NCBI RefSeq assembly: GCF_902859855.1
Contig: NZ_CADIKH010000003.1
Span: forward strand, 270,665-334,664
Direction of reading: 5' to 3'
DNA length: 64,000 nucleotides
Source of the DNA: Paraburkholderia humisilvae
GTDB taxonomy: Bacteria; Pseudomonadota; Gammaproteobacteria; Burkholderiales; Burkholderiaceae
Part shown: positions 29,995 through 38,338 of the stretch, piece by piece
Layout of the letters: the number at the start of each line of letters is the position of its first letter
Numbering within the stretch: the first letter of the stretch is position 1
Translations under genes and position numbers: made by a program
Notes under the pieces: model-generated
Told to the model about the DNA's origin: nothing
What the model saw: the letters and a program-made list of their open reading frames with translations, nothing else
Database searches by the model: none

Positions 29995-30354
29995 GTGCGC
30001 TTCTATAGCCTGCAAAAAGGTCCCGCCACACAGCAACTGCGCGAGAGGACGGATCTGGCCGCACGCATCGTCGATCATACCGACGAGTTTGCCGACTTCG
30101 CGGACACCGCCGCCTTCGTCGACAATCTGGATCTGGTGATCACCGTCGATACCGCCGTCGCCCACCTTGCGGGCGCGATGGGCAAGCCGGTGTGGATCAT
30201 GAACCGTTTCGACACCTGCTGGCGATGGCTGCTCGATCGAGCCGACAGTCCGTGGTATCCGAGCGCGCGGTTGTTCAGGCAAGCGGCGCTGGGCGAGTGG
30301 GATAGTGCGGTCGAAGCGGTGCGCGATGCGCTGGCGGCACGAGATTATCAGTGA
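29986..30354 (+). pseudogene. 3' fragment of a TPR-glycosyltransferase gene
   Basis: About 120 residues starting V-R-F-Y-S-L-Q-K-G and containing D-F-A-D-T-A-A-F-V, L-D-L-V-I-T-V-D-T-A-V-A-H-L-A-G, S-P-W-Y-P and L-F-R-Q. These are the C-terminal nucleotide-sugar-binding part of glycosyltransferases fused to TPR repeats. It aligns by eye with the C-terminal third of the intact gene at 37080-38330. The TPR and N-terminal parts are missing because the sequence joins directly to the response-regulator fragment, in another frame. A GTG at 29995 could still start a 119-residue product. Confidence 0.78.
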
Positions 30355-30595
30355 CACGACAATAAACAAACAACGCGACGGGGTTTTACTCACCAGGCGT
30401 CACTGTAAGCGACGAAAGCAACGTCGGATTCATTGCTGTATCGTCGCCAATCAGTACGCCCGATTACTCTAGCGGACGCAAACTACAGGTTCCGACGACA
30501 ACCACATCAGACGTTCAAATCTGGATTCTCTTTAGAGAGACCCCGGTCTATCGGCTGCCCCTTTCTTCATTTCGCGCACGCGCCCACATATCGAT

Positions 30596-31420
30596 ATGCC
30601 ATTCATCACGATCGCAGGACAGCAATTGCATTACCAGACTCGCGGCAACGGTTTTCCGGTGCTGCTCGGACACAGCTTTTTGTGGGACTCGGCGATGTGG
30701 CAGCCGCAAATCGAAGCGCTGTCGCAATCGTACCAGGTGATCGCGCCTGACCTGTGGGGCCACGGTCGATCCGGCCGCATGCCCGAGAACACCCGCAACT
30801 TCGGCGACCTCGCCGCGCAAGCCAGCGAACTGCTGAACGCGCTTGGCATCGAACAATGCGCGATGATCGGTTTGTCGCTCGGCGGAATGTGGGGCTCCGA
30901 ACTCGCGTTGCGCGAACCGAAACGCGTCAAGGCGCTCGTGATCATGGACTCGGACCGCGGCGCCGAACCCGCGGCGACGCTCGCGCAATACCTCCAGATG
31001 GTCGACACGATCGAGTCGCTCGGGCAAATACCGGCACCGATGATCGATGCCATCGCCCCGTTGTACTTCCGCCGCGGCGCGCCGCTCGACAGCGAACTGA
31101 TCGTGTCGTACAAACGCGCTTTGGCATCGTTTTCGGCGGATCAGCTGCGACAGTCCATCGTGCCGCTTGGCCGACTCTTCATGAAACGTGCGGACGAAGT
31201 AGCGAAGCTTTCCGCGCTCGACGCGGCCACCACGCTGATCATGTGCGGTGAGCTTGATATTCCGCGTCCACCGGCGGAAACGATCCGCATGGCCGAGACG
31301 ATCGGTTGCAAGCACGTGCTGGTGCCTGAAGCGGGCCATATCTCGTGCCTCGAGAATCCATCGTTCGTCAACCGCGAGCTTCTTGGATGGCTCGATAAGC
31401 ACGTGGGAGCAAACGCGTAA
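30596..31420 (+). CDS. alpha/beta hydrolase
   Basis: 274 residues, alpha/beta-hydrolase fold. The nucleophile is Ser in G-L-S-L-G-G (about 94), the acid is likely Asp in G-E-L-D-I-P and the base is His in E-A-G-H-I-S. The oxyanion G-H-S-F-L-W segment and D-L-W-G-H-G-R-S are also seen. It resembles 3-oxoadipate enol-lactonase and related small esterases, but no aromatic pathway is adjacent. Monocistronic; it follows the rearranged region by 240 bp in which nothing could be identified. Confidence 0.8.
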   Translation: MPFITIAGQQLHYQTRGNGFPVLLGHSFLWDSAMWQPQIEALSQSYQVIAPDLWGHGRSGRMPENTRNFGDLAAQASELLNALGIEQCAMIGLSLGGMWGSELALREPKRVKALVIMDSDRGAEPAATLAQYLQMVDTIESLGQIPAPMIDAIAPLYFRRGAPLDSELIVSYKRALASFSADQLRQSIVPLGRLFMKRADEVAKLSALDAATTLIMCGELDIPRPPAETIRMAETIGCKHVLVPEAGHISCLENPSFVNRELLGWLDKHVGANA

Positions 31421-31478
31421 CGCGTGGTTCGATAAACAGTGACGGCCGGCGGTCTTTGCAACGCGAGACCGCCTCCGC

Positions 31479-32441
31479 TCACATCATCAGCACCACGCGC
31501 CCGCGCGTTCCGGCCGCGACGGCTTCGTATGCGGCTTTCGCATCAGCCAGCGGGAACGATTGCGCAATCACCGGCGGTTCGTACCGCCCTCGCTCAAAGC
31601 CTTCCACCAGCGCACGAAGAAGCGGCGCCGATTCAGCGACGCCGAGCTTCGCGCTATCCGTGCCGAACAATTGCGTCTCGTTGTGATAGAAGTCGATCAA
31701 GTCGAACTCGACACGACGCTTGCCCGTCGCACTGATCTCGACGACCCGTCCACGCCGTTTCACGAGACCGAGCGCGACTTCGAACGCAATGCCGCCCACT
31801 GCGTCATACACGACATCGACACCGCCATCCGTCAGCGCCTTCACGCGCCCGGCCGCGTCGTCGCCAATCTGCACATACTGGTCGATCAGGCGGCCCGCCG
31901 GCGAGTTCGGATCCGGCTCGTGGCGATCCACCGCAATCACGCGCGCGCCGCGCGCCTTCGCAATCTGCGTGACCGCGCCACCGACTCCGCCCGATGCGCC
32001 GATCACGGCAATCGTCTCGCCAGCGGCGAGCTTCGCGTGTTCAACCGCGCCCAACCACCCCACGACGAAATTCACACCAATCGACGCCGCCTGCTCGTGG
32101 GTTAGATTCGCTGGCTTGCGCACGAGCGCCGAGACCGGGACCCGGATGAACTCCGCATGGGTGCCATCACGCGTAAAGCCGATATCGCCGCCGGTGCCCC
32201 ATACTTCGGCCCCGATCCACTCCGCAGGACCTTCAGCGACGACACCGCTAAAATCGCGGCCCGGCACGCGTGGCGGCACGGTATGTCCGAAATGCCCGGC
32301 CACGTTCTTGACGTCACTCGGGTTAACCGACGCAGCCTTCACCCGCACGACCGCGTTTTCAGCGTCAGCCCGCGGCGTGTCAAGGTCGAGATACTCGAGC
32401 ACGTCCGGCGCACCGAACGATTTGAATTGAACAGCTTTCAT
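31479..32441 (-). CDS. NADP-dependent oxidoreductase (quinone oxidoreductase-like MDR family)
   Basis: 320 residues of the medium-chain dehydrogenase/reductase family without the structural zinc cysteines. The N-terminal GroES-like domain (about 1-120) precedes a Rossmann domain with I-G-A-S-G-G-V-G-G (about 150). The start M-K-A-V-Q-F has a strong AAGGAG ribosome site. It lies 82 bp downstream of, and on the same strand as, a TetR gene and is the likely regulated target. It is typical of NADPH quinone or enone reductases induced by electrophiles; the substrate is unknown. Confidence 0.83.
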   Translation of the reverse strand: MKAVQFKSFGAPDVLEYLDLDTPRADAENAVVRVKAASVNPSDVKNVAGHFGHTVPPRVPGRDFSGVVAEGPAEWIGAEVWGTGGDIGFTRDGTHAEFIRVPVSALVRKPANLTHEQAASIGVNFVVGWLGAVEHAKLAAGETIAVIGASGGVGGAVTQIAKARGARVIAVDRHEPDPNSPAGRLIDQYVQIGDDAAGRVKALTDGGVDVVYDAVGGIAFEVALGLVKRRGRVVEISATGKRRVEFDLIDFYHNETQLFGTDSAKLGVAESAPLLRALVEGFERGRYEPPVIAQSFPLADAKAAYEAVAAGTRGRVVLMM

Positions 32442-32523
32442 ACGTTGCTCCTTGCATGATGGCCACACTTGGCGTTGAACGCTCAGGTGTTAACTCCCCC
32501 GTCGATGCCACGGTCTGCGCCGG

Positions 32524-33144
32524 TCACGAATGCGCTTTACGCTGTTTCGCGCGGCTTGCCTCGCCTGGCCACATCGCGGCCAGCACAGCGGTCACGATCT
32601 GGCGAAGCCGGCGTCGCGTTGCGCCCCCTTTTGCCTGAACTGCAAGACCTTGAATGAACGTCGAAATAAATGCAGCGGCAGCCTGACTGTTCATACCGTT
32701 GGGCAGCGGCCCCGCACCTTTGATGGTATCGAAGCGCTCACGCAACAGCCGCTCAAATGCATTACGGCTCTCCGAAAGCGCTTCGCTTAGCGGACGTACC
32801 TCGGCGCTGCAGGAGAGCGCGGACAATGTGACGAGACAACCGGAAGGCGTATTTCGTCCCGTGTGCAGGTTGACGGTGCCGGACAGCAGCGCTTCTGTCA
32901 CGAGTTGCGGCGTGGCTTGCGCCAGCGCAACTGCGCGAAAAGCCAGATGGTCGCGGTTGTACCGTTCAAGCACCCGGCGAAACAGCCCTTCCTTGCTGTC
33001 GAACGCCTTGTAAAGGCTCGACTTCGTCAGCCCTGTCGCCTCCTGAAGATCGGCGAGCGATGCAGCCTCATAGCCTTTGTCCCAGAAGACGTGCAAAGCG
33101 CTTTCCAGAACATCGTCTTCGTCGAATTCTCGCGGCCGTGCCAT
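32524..33144 (-). CDS. TetR family repressor
   Basis: 206 residues. The N-terminal TetR helix-turn-helix (about 10-55: D-D-V-L-E-S-A-L-H-V-F-W-D-K-G-Y, then S-L-A-D-L-Q-E-A-T-G-L-T-K-S-S-L-Y) is followed by an AcrR-type ligand-binding domain. The ATG at 33144 follows a GGGGAG ribosome site; a longer start is rejected because it would span the operator. A clear operator lies 28 bp upstream of the start. It very probably represses itself and the downstream oxidoreductase and is released by an electrophile or quinone. Confidence 0.85.
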   Translation of the reverse strand: MARPREFDEDDVLESALHVFWDKGYEAASLADLQEATGLTKSSLYKAFDSKEGLFRRVLERYNRDHLAFRAVALAQATPQLVTEALLSGTVNLHTGRNTPSGCLVTLSALSCSAEVRPLSEALSESRNAFERLLRERFDTIKGAGPLPNGMNSQAAAAFISTFIQGLAVQAKGGATRRRLRQIVTAVLAAMWPGEASRAKQRKAHS

Positions 33145-33171
33145 GATGTACTCCCCGATGTCTGCCGAAAC

Positions 33172-33195
33172 ATTATATACCGCTTGGTACATAAT
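33172..33195 (-). promoter_or_regulatory. TetR-type operator overlapping a -10 box
   Basis: A 24-bp inverted repeat: ATTAT-A-TACC and GGTA-C-ATAAT arms around a 4-bp GCTT centre, with one mismatch between arms. Read on the minus strand it contains a perfect TATAAT (33172-33177), so repressor binding would block the -10 element of tetR. Confidence 0.75.
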
Positions 33196-33664
33196 CTGCG
33201 TCGTCGCGTCTCTGTGACATGAAGTCGTCGAATTCGGCGAATGCATGCCACGACGTCTTCGCAAGAAAACGGCTTGCCACGCTGAACCGCTTATATGCGA
33301 ACCGCATCGCTATGCTGCGCATCCAACGAGTTCGCATGAATATGTTTCCATTCATGCTGCTGCTTTCGTTCGCCTTGACTTCACAATGGCCTAGACCTAT
33401 CGTGAAATGGCTTAACGAGCACACAATTAGTATTCCGTACTCTTAATAGCTCCTCGTCGCGAGATGATTGACCTCGCGGCTTCGCGGACTGAATTCCCCG
33501 TGGTCCGCCTCTTCTCCCTACGCCCCGTTGGCGGCCGTTTTGCCTGCCGTTGATTTCGCCTTGTCAGAATTGAATGCGCGCTACGCGTCTGGTATGCGAC
33601 GCGGAACGTTGCGCGTGCCCAGGAACTTTCGATTACGTGCTGCGCTTCAATAGCGGAGACCATC
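33196..33664. other. AT-richer intergenic region upstream of the E-L-P protein gene
   Basis: 469 bp, less GC-rich than the surroundings, with no supported gene. A candidate sigma-70 promoter is listed separately. Short frames here show no domain or good ribosome site. Confidence 0.5.
33375..33403 (+). promoter_or_regulatory. candidate sigma-70 promoter
   Basis: TTGACT (33375-33380) and TATCGT (33398-33403) with a 17-bp spacer. It points towards the gene at 33665 and would give a leader of about 255 nt. The -10 matches only 4 of 6, so this is tentative. Confidence 0.35.
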
Positions 33665-34132
33665 ATGCCGAAGACACCCATCATTGAGGAATTGCCAGCC
33701 GGCCCCACGGAAGGCGGCGGAGGCCGCCCATTGCCGCACCGCCCGGGCTGGGCAGAGTTGCCTGCGGGGCCCGATTATGCGTTCGCGAGGGAGGCGGCAA
33801 ACGAACTATTCCGCCTGCGCGATCGGGTGCACGCAATGGAGACACAGTTTCTTGCCACGAGACTGAGAATCCACAATCCGAACATTCATGAGATACCGCG
33901 GGTCGAAGCTCTGTCTCGCGTTGGTCTGCCGAACGAGTTGCCTGAAGGCGGTGAGTTCGGAGGCGGTGGGCTTGGGGGCGGTGGCGTGGGCTACCACCCG
34001 GTCCCGTGGCCAGGAGAATTGCCGCCGTGGGAGCAGTTGCTCGCCCGCAATCTCGAGGCGATCCTGCAACGCCTGAGCGCGGTTGAAGCAGGGCTCTCCG
34101 CATTGAACACAAAGGTCAACGCTGGCGGCTAG
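33665..34132 (+). CDS. Gly/Pro-rich protein with four E-L-P motifs, unknown
   Basis: 155 residues, no recognised family. E-L-P occurs four times (9-11, 31-33, 91-93, 118-120), twice as E-L-P-A-G-P. A Gly-rich run (98-107) separates two helical, coiled-coil-prone segments (about 40-70 and 123-150). There is no signal peptide, membrane segment or Cys. The next gene starts 19 bp after its stop and encodes a multidomain phosphoribosyltransferase/AMMECR1-like protein, so the two are probably co-transcribed. It could be the substrate, carrier or scaffold of its neighbour; this is inference. Confidence 0.6.
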   Translation: MPKTPIIEELPAGPTEGGGGRPLPHRPGWAELPAGPDYAFAREAANELFRLRDRVHAMETQFLATRLRIHNPNIHEIPRVEALSRVGLPNELPEGGEFGGGGLGGGGVGYHPVPWPGELPPWEQLLARNLEAILQRLSAVEAGLSALNTKVNAGG

Positions 34133-34151
34133 GCTCGCGCCACACAACCCC

Positions 34152-36998
34152 ATGACTCCACACCGCGACCTGCTGGCCACGTATTTGCGCGCGCGCGGAA
34201 TTCTCTACGCGTCACTCGATCAACCGATCCGCCATCGGGACGGCAGCCCCGCGCCGTGGGCGTTCTATAGCTGGAACACGACGCTCACGGCCGAAGGGCT
34301 GCGGCTGGCGGCACTTTGCATCCTCGAGCGGCTGCAGGGTTTCCGAGCCACACAACTCGCCACGATCGGCTACACCGGTATGCCGTTGCTGTCCGCCTGC
34401 GTGTTGCTCGGCGAAGGCCGCTATACGGGACTGTGTATTCGCGAACAGCGCAAAGCCTATGTGTCATGTCGCCGCGTCGAAGGTCCGTTCGACAAAAGCG
34501 CGCCGGTGGTGATCATTGACGATTCGATCAGCTCCGGCACGTCGCTGCGCAAAGCCATCCAGGCAATCGAAGACGAAGGCGCGGAAGTCGAAGGCGCCGT
34601 CGCGCTCGTGCGGTTCCCTTATCGCGGCGGCCTCGATTGGGCAAACGCTGCCGGCTATCGCACGGAGACGCTGTTCGACATCTGGACTGATCTACGCATG
34701 GTGGAAACCCTCGCGCCTCCGCTTTGTCGGCCTACGCCGACAACCGGCGATCTTGTCGCGCCGGAGTTGCTGCATCCCGCTGCGCTCGCCCGGCTGACTG
34801 CCGCCACCTATCTCGCGACCGGCGCGGTCCCGATTGCGCCGCAAGCGATGGATCGCAGCTATGACTGCGCCGGCGGCGTCTTCGTTAGTTTTCGCGAGCG
34901 ACGCAATGAGTATCGAATCGCACGGAGTGGGTTCTGGCATTTCGACCCAGCCGAGGCGCGACCCGCGAGCGATGTCATCGCCGCCACCGTCGCGACCCTG
35001 GATGAGGCGAATGGCCAGATCACGGCGAGCAACCTGGCCCAGTTGAAAATCGCCGTCACGTTCTTTTCGGCGCTCGAGCCAATCGGACCTGGCGGCCTCG
35101 ACTTCAATCGCTTTGGCATTGTTGCGCAAAGCCGGGTCTGGCCGCATAAGCGTGGCGGCGCGTTGCCCAATACACAGGTTTTTATCAGCGAAATCGAACA
35201 GTATCGTCAGGCACGCGAAACGAATGCGCGAATCCTGCCGGGTGAACCGCATGACCTCTTCCGACATGAAGTGACCAAGTACGTCGAACCCGGTGAAATG
35301 TGGTTGCCATACGGTGCACGTGAAGACACGGACACCACATGGTGGCGCGATGCAGCCTTGGGGACGCGGATTACCGCACGTGCACGTACGTTGATCGCTC
35401 AAGCGTTAGGGCGCGGGAATGCTGAATCGGCTAGTCTGCCCGGCAACGCGATACCGTGTCCCGTATCCGGTGTCGCGGTGCGGCTCTATCGGTCCGGGCT
35501 GGTCGCGTACGGCCTGGCGCTGGGCCATTCGCTCGACACCGCGCTGCTCGCTGCGTGTGCCCAAGCGGCAATCGATGCCCGGCTTGCACGCGATATCGAT
35601 CTCGCCAGTTGTGCGATTGTCGTGTCGGCCCTGCATCATCCCGAACCGCTTGGCCTGGCCTCGATGCGAATGGTGGCGCACAAGCTGCGGCGTGGACTCG
35701 ACGCGCTCGGCGTCACCCACGCCGGTCACACGACCGTTCTGTTACCGAGCGTGCTCACTTACAACAACCTCTCACGGGAGGACTTCGTCAGAACGGCAGC
35801 GCGACACGCGGATGCCGAAGCCGAGGCCGAAGCGTGCCAGGTCGAATGGAACACGTTCCAGTGCACAGAGTGGGTAGCAGCCGGCGCACGCGCTCTGCCG
35901 CTTCGCTTCGGCTTCCCGGACAGGACAGCACGCAGCGAACCGCCCGTCGAAACCCATACACTGATCCGCTTGCTCGCGACGTACATCGCGCACTCGGTCA
36001 ACGCGGATGGATTGCCATGCTACCTTCTGCTTCCTGCATCCGATGACACGCAAACGCACGGCACCGCTGGCCGCGCAATTCATGCGCTAATGGCGCTCGA
36101 CCTCGCAGGCAGGCTGCTCAACGAAAAAACGTGGCTCGATACCGCGCAGTCCGGCCTTCGGCATTGCCTCGAGCATGTACGCGACGGCACGATCATGCTG
36201 GCCCACTGCGCAGGCGGAACGCTGGCTGACGCGGTGCTATTGAGCGCGGTTGCTGCGCATTCAACGCTTGCCACGAGCGCGGCCGCACGTTCGATCGCGC
36301 ATCGTCTGACGCAGATGTTGCGGCCGGACGGGCGATTCGGCAGCGCCCGCAGAAGGCTCGCCCTGCCTGAGGATCACGAGTTCCTGCCCGGCGCGGCGCT
36401 CGCCGCACTCGGACGTTTTGCCGCCGTCGATCCGTCGGCTCTACCTTCATCACTGACCGCGTCCATCGCCTGGTATGCCTACCGATTTTCCGCGTGCCCA
36501 GGTTGGGGTTCCGCCGGCTGGCTGCCGCAAGGTATGCAAGCGGTACACCTGGTCACCGCGGACCCCGCCGCCGCGCAGCTTGCCTTCGCCGCCACGGATT
36601 GGTGCATCGAACGGCAATTGACAAGCACCGGTGCTTTTCTCGAAGACCTCAGTCCCGACGAACCCAGCTTTAACACCGGCTTCATCGCCGAAGGCGTGGC
36701 CGCGTCCTGGGCAATCGCACTCGAAACCGGCGACACCTCGCGCGCGTCGCGCTACGCTGCATCGTGGTCCAATGCGATGCGATTCATAACACGCCTGGTC
36801 CTCTTTCCAGAAGACGTCTTCGCGATGCGCGCGGGGCCCATCGCCGTGGGTGGCGTGCGATGCACCTTGTCACGCTCCGATATTCGTATCGACCAGGTAA
36901 GCCATTGCCTGCACGCACTCGTGAAAGGTGCGCAACTCGAACAACTGACGCGCTCGCCACTTCCTCAACGCGCGGCGTTTCTGGAACAACAGAAATAG
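34152..36998 (+). CDS. fusion: orotate-PRTase-like, AMMECR1-like modules and helical barrel
   Basis: 948 residues. Residues about 1-190 are a type I phosphoribosyltransferase domain: R-K-A-Y-V-S matches the orotate-PRTase catalytic-loop region, and V-V-I-I-D-D-S-I-S-S-G-T-S (119-131) is the PRPP-binding motif. Residues about 239-385 and 438-590 each show the G-V-x-V-x-x x-x pattern, A-x-x-A-x-x-D and V-S-A-L/F-S-A-L strands of AMMECR1-like domains; the second is clearer, with V-L-L-P-S-V. Residues about 605-945 are helical repeats like an alpha/alpha-barrel (lanthionine-cyclase or epimerase-like). I know of no characterised protein with this order. It follows the E-L-P protein by 19 bp and precedes a TPR-glycosyltransferase by 81 bp. 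No function is assigned. Confidence 0.72.
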   Translation: MTPHRDLLATYLRARGILYASLDQPIRHRDGSPAPWAFYSWNTTLTAEGLRLAALCILERLQGFRATQLATIGYTGMPLLSACVLLGEGRYTGLCIREQRKAYVSCRRVEGPFDKSAPVVIIDDSISSGTSLRKAIQAIEDEGAEVEGAVALVRFPYRGGLDWANAAGYRTETLFDIWTDLRMVETLAPPLCRPTPTTGDLVAPELLHPAALARLTAATYLATGAVPIAPQAMDRSYDCAGGVFVSFRERRNEYRIARSGFWHFDPAEARPASDVIAATVATLDEANGQITASNLAQLKIAVTFFSALEPIGPGGLDFNRFGIVAQSRVWPHKRGGALPNTQVFISEIEQYRQARETNARILPGEPHDLFRHEVTKYVEPGEMWLPYGAREDTDTTWWRDAALGTRITARARTLIAQALGRGNAESASLPGNAIPCPVSGVAVRLYRSGLVAYGLALGHSLDTALLAACAQAAIDARLARDIDLASCAIVVSALHHPEPLGLASMRMVAHKLRRGLDALGVTHAGHTTVLLPSVLTYNNLSREDFVRTAARHADAEAEAEACQVEWNTFQCTEWVAAGARALPLRFGFPDRTARSEPPVETHTLIRLLATYIAHSVNADGLPCYLLLPASDDTQTHGTAGRAIHALMALDLAGRLLNEKTWLDTAQSGLRHCLEHVRDGTIMLAHCAGGTLADAVLLSAVAAHSTLATSAAARSIAHRLTQMLRPDGRFGSARRRLALPEDHEFLPGAALAALGRFAAVDPSALPSSLTASIAWYAYRFSACPGWGSAGWLPQGMQAVHLVTADPAAAQLAFAATDWCIERQLTSTGAFLEDLSPDEPSFNTGFIAEGVAASWAIALETGDTSRASRYAASWSNAMRFITRLVLFPEDVFAMRAGPIAVGGVRCTLSRSDIRIDQVSHCLHALVKGAQLEQLTRSPLPQRAAFLEQQK

Positions 36999-37079
36999 CG
37001 GCCGTGCCGTGCCCCAACCCCGGATTCATCGCGGGAACTGTGGTTTACTTGTCAATCGTCCGTCATCGAAGCAAGTCAG

Positions 37080-38330
37080 ATGACCGTCATTGGCAAACGG
37101 CCCAATATGAGCACCCGACTTTACCGAACTGTCGTTCGTACCCCCACTCGCACCCGTCAAGCATCCGAAAGCGAACTCGACGAAGCGATCACCCACAACG
37201 ACACAGCGAATGATCTGCGTCGCGCGGGCCGGCTTCAGGAAGCCGAACAGCACTACCGGATCGCGTTGCGGCACTGGCCGGACTGCCCCGAGATTCACGC
37301 CAATCTCGCCGATACGTTCGAAGCACTTGGGCGCATCGACGAAGCGGAAGCGTCCTACCGGAATGCGATCAAATTCAATCCCGAACTCCACGAAGCCCGC
37401 TTCAATCTGTCGTTGCTGCTGCTTTCGCAAGGGCGATACCTGGAAGCCTGGCCGCTCTATGAAGCGCGCGGCCCCCTGTTTCAGGAGCATGGCACGCTGC
37501 CCTTCCCCAAATGGGCAGGCGAAGCGCTGAGCGGCAAATCCCTATTGTTGCTGCCGGAACAAGGGTATGGCGACACGATCCAGTTCGTCCGCTATGCACC
37601 GCTGCTGAAGGCGTTAGGTGTTGCGCAACTGACCGTCGCGTGCAAGCCCGAACTGGGGCCGCTTCTGCGAACGGTGCAAGGCATCGACACGGTTGTCACG
37701 GACCCGCACGAATTGCGGGTGCACGACTATTGGGAATCGCTGATGAGCTTGCCGCGCCACTTCGGCACGACACCGCAATCGATTCCCGCGCAGATCCCGT
37801 ACGTCGGGGTGTTCACGCAGCGGATGGACCGATGGAAAGCGCGCCTTCCCGATCGCGCGCTGCGAGTGGGACTCGTGTGGAAAGGCAACCCCGGACACGA
37901 CAACGACGCCGCCCGCTCGTTGCCGCACTTTGCCGAACTCGCGCCGCTGCTGTCCGCCGATGGCGTGTCGTTCATCAGCCTGCAGACCGGCGACGCCGAA
38001 CTCGAAGTCGCCGCCAGCGGCCATCATCAAAACATCGTTTGTCTGGGCAAAGACATCGTCGACTTCGCCGACACGGCGGCGATCGTCGCGCAACTGAACC
38101 TCGTCATCGCCGTCGATACGGCGATCGTCCATCTCACTGGCGCGCTGGGTGTCGCGTGCTGGCTGATGCTGCCGAAGACCGGCGTCGACTGGCGCTGGCA
38201 TCGGACCGGCGCTCAGTCGCCGTGGTATCCGCAGGACATGTACCTGTTTCGACAAGCGTCCGGGGGCTGGGCGGAACAGATTGCATCGGTCAGAAGCGCG
38301 CTCGACGAGATCGTGCGTGCCAGGGGCTAA
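37080..38330 (+). CDS. TPR-repeat glycosyltransferase-like protein
   Basis: 416 residues. Tetratricopeptide repeats (about 35-125) have the A-x-x-x-Y-x-x-A-L-x-x-x-P pattern. The C-terminal domain resembles heptosyltransferase/GT9-like or O-GlcNAc-type enzymes: G-L-V-W-K-G-N-P, F-I-S-L-Q, D-F-A-D-T-A-A-I-V, V-D-T-A-I-V-H-L-T-G and S-P-W-Y-P. Such proteins often glycosylate proteins or lipids. Start ATG 37080 or 37107; neither has a strong ribosome site. A LysR gene starts 8 bp after its stop. A second, broken copy of this family lies at 29986-30354. Confidence 0.75.
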   Translation: MTVIGKRPNMSTRLYRTVVRTPTRTRQASESELDEAITHNDTANDLRRAGRLQEAEQHYRIALRHWPDCPEIHANLADTFEALGRIDEAEASYRNAIKFNPELHEARFNLSLLLLSQGRYLEAWPLYEARGPLFQEHGTLPFPKWAGEALSGKSLLLLPEQGYGDTIQFVRYAPLLKALGVAQLTVACKPELGPLLRTVQGIDTVVTDPHELRVHDYWESLMSLPRHFGTTPQSIPAQIPYVGVFTQRMDRWKARLPDRALRVGLVWKGNPGHDNDAARSLPHFAELAPLLSADGVSFISLQTGDAELEVAASGHHQNIVCLGKDIVDFADTAAIVAQLNLVIAVDTAIVHLTGALGVACWLMLPKTGVDWRWHRTGAQSPWYPQDMYLFRQASGGWAEQIASVRSALDEIVRARG

Positions 38331-38338
38331 GGAGCGAT

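Noticed and set aside
37511..38338. Upstream part of the 580-codon frame ending in the LysR gene
   Set aside because: It overlaps the TPR-glycosyltransferase in another frame and is Arg-rich; the LysR protein has its own start and strong ribosome site at 38339.
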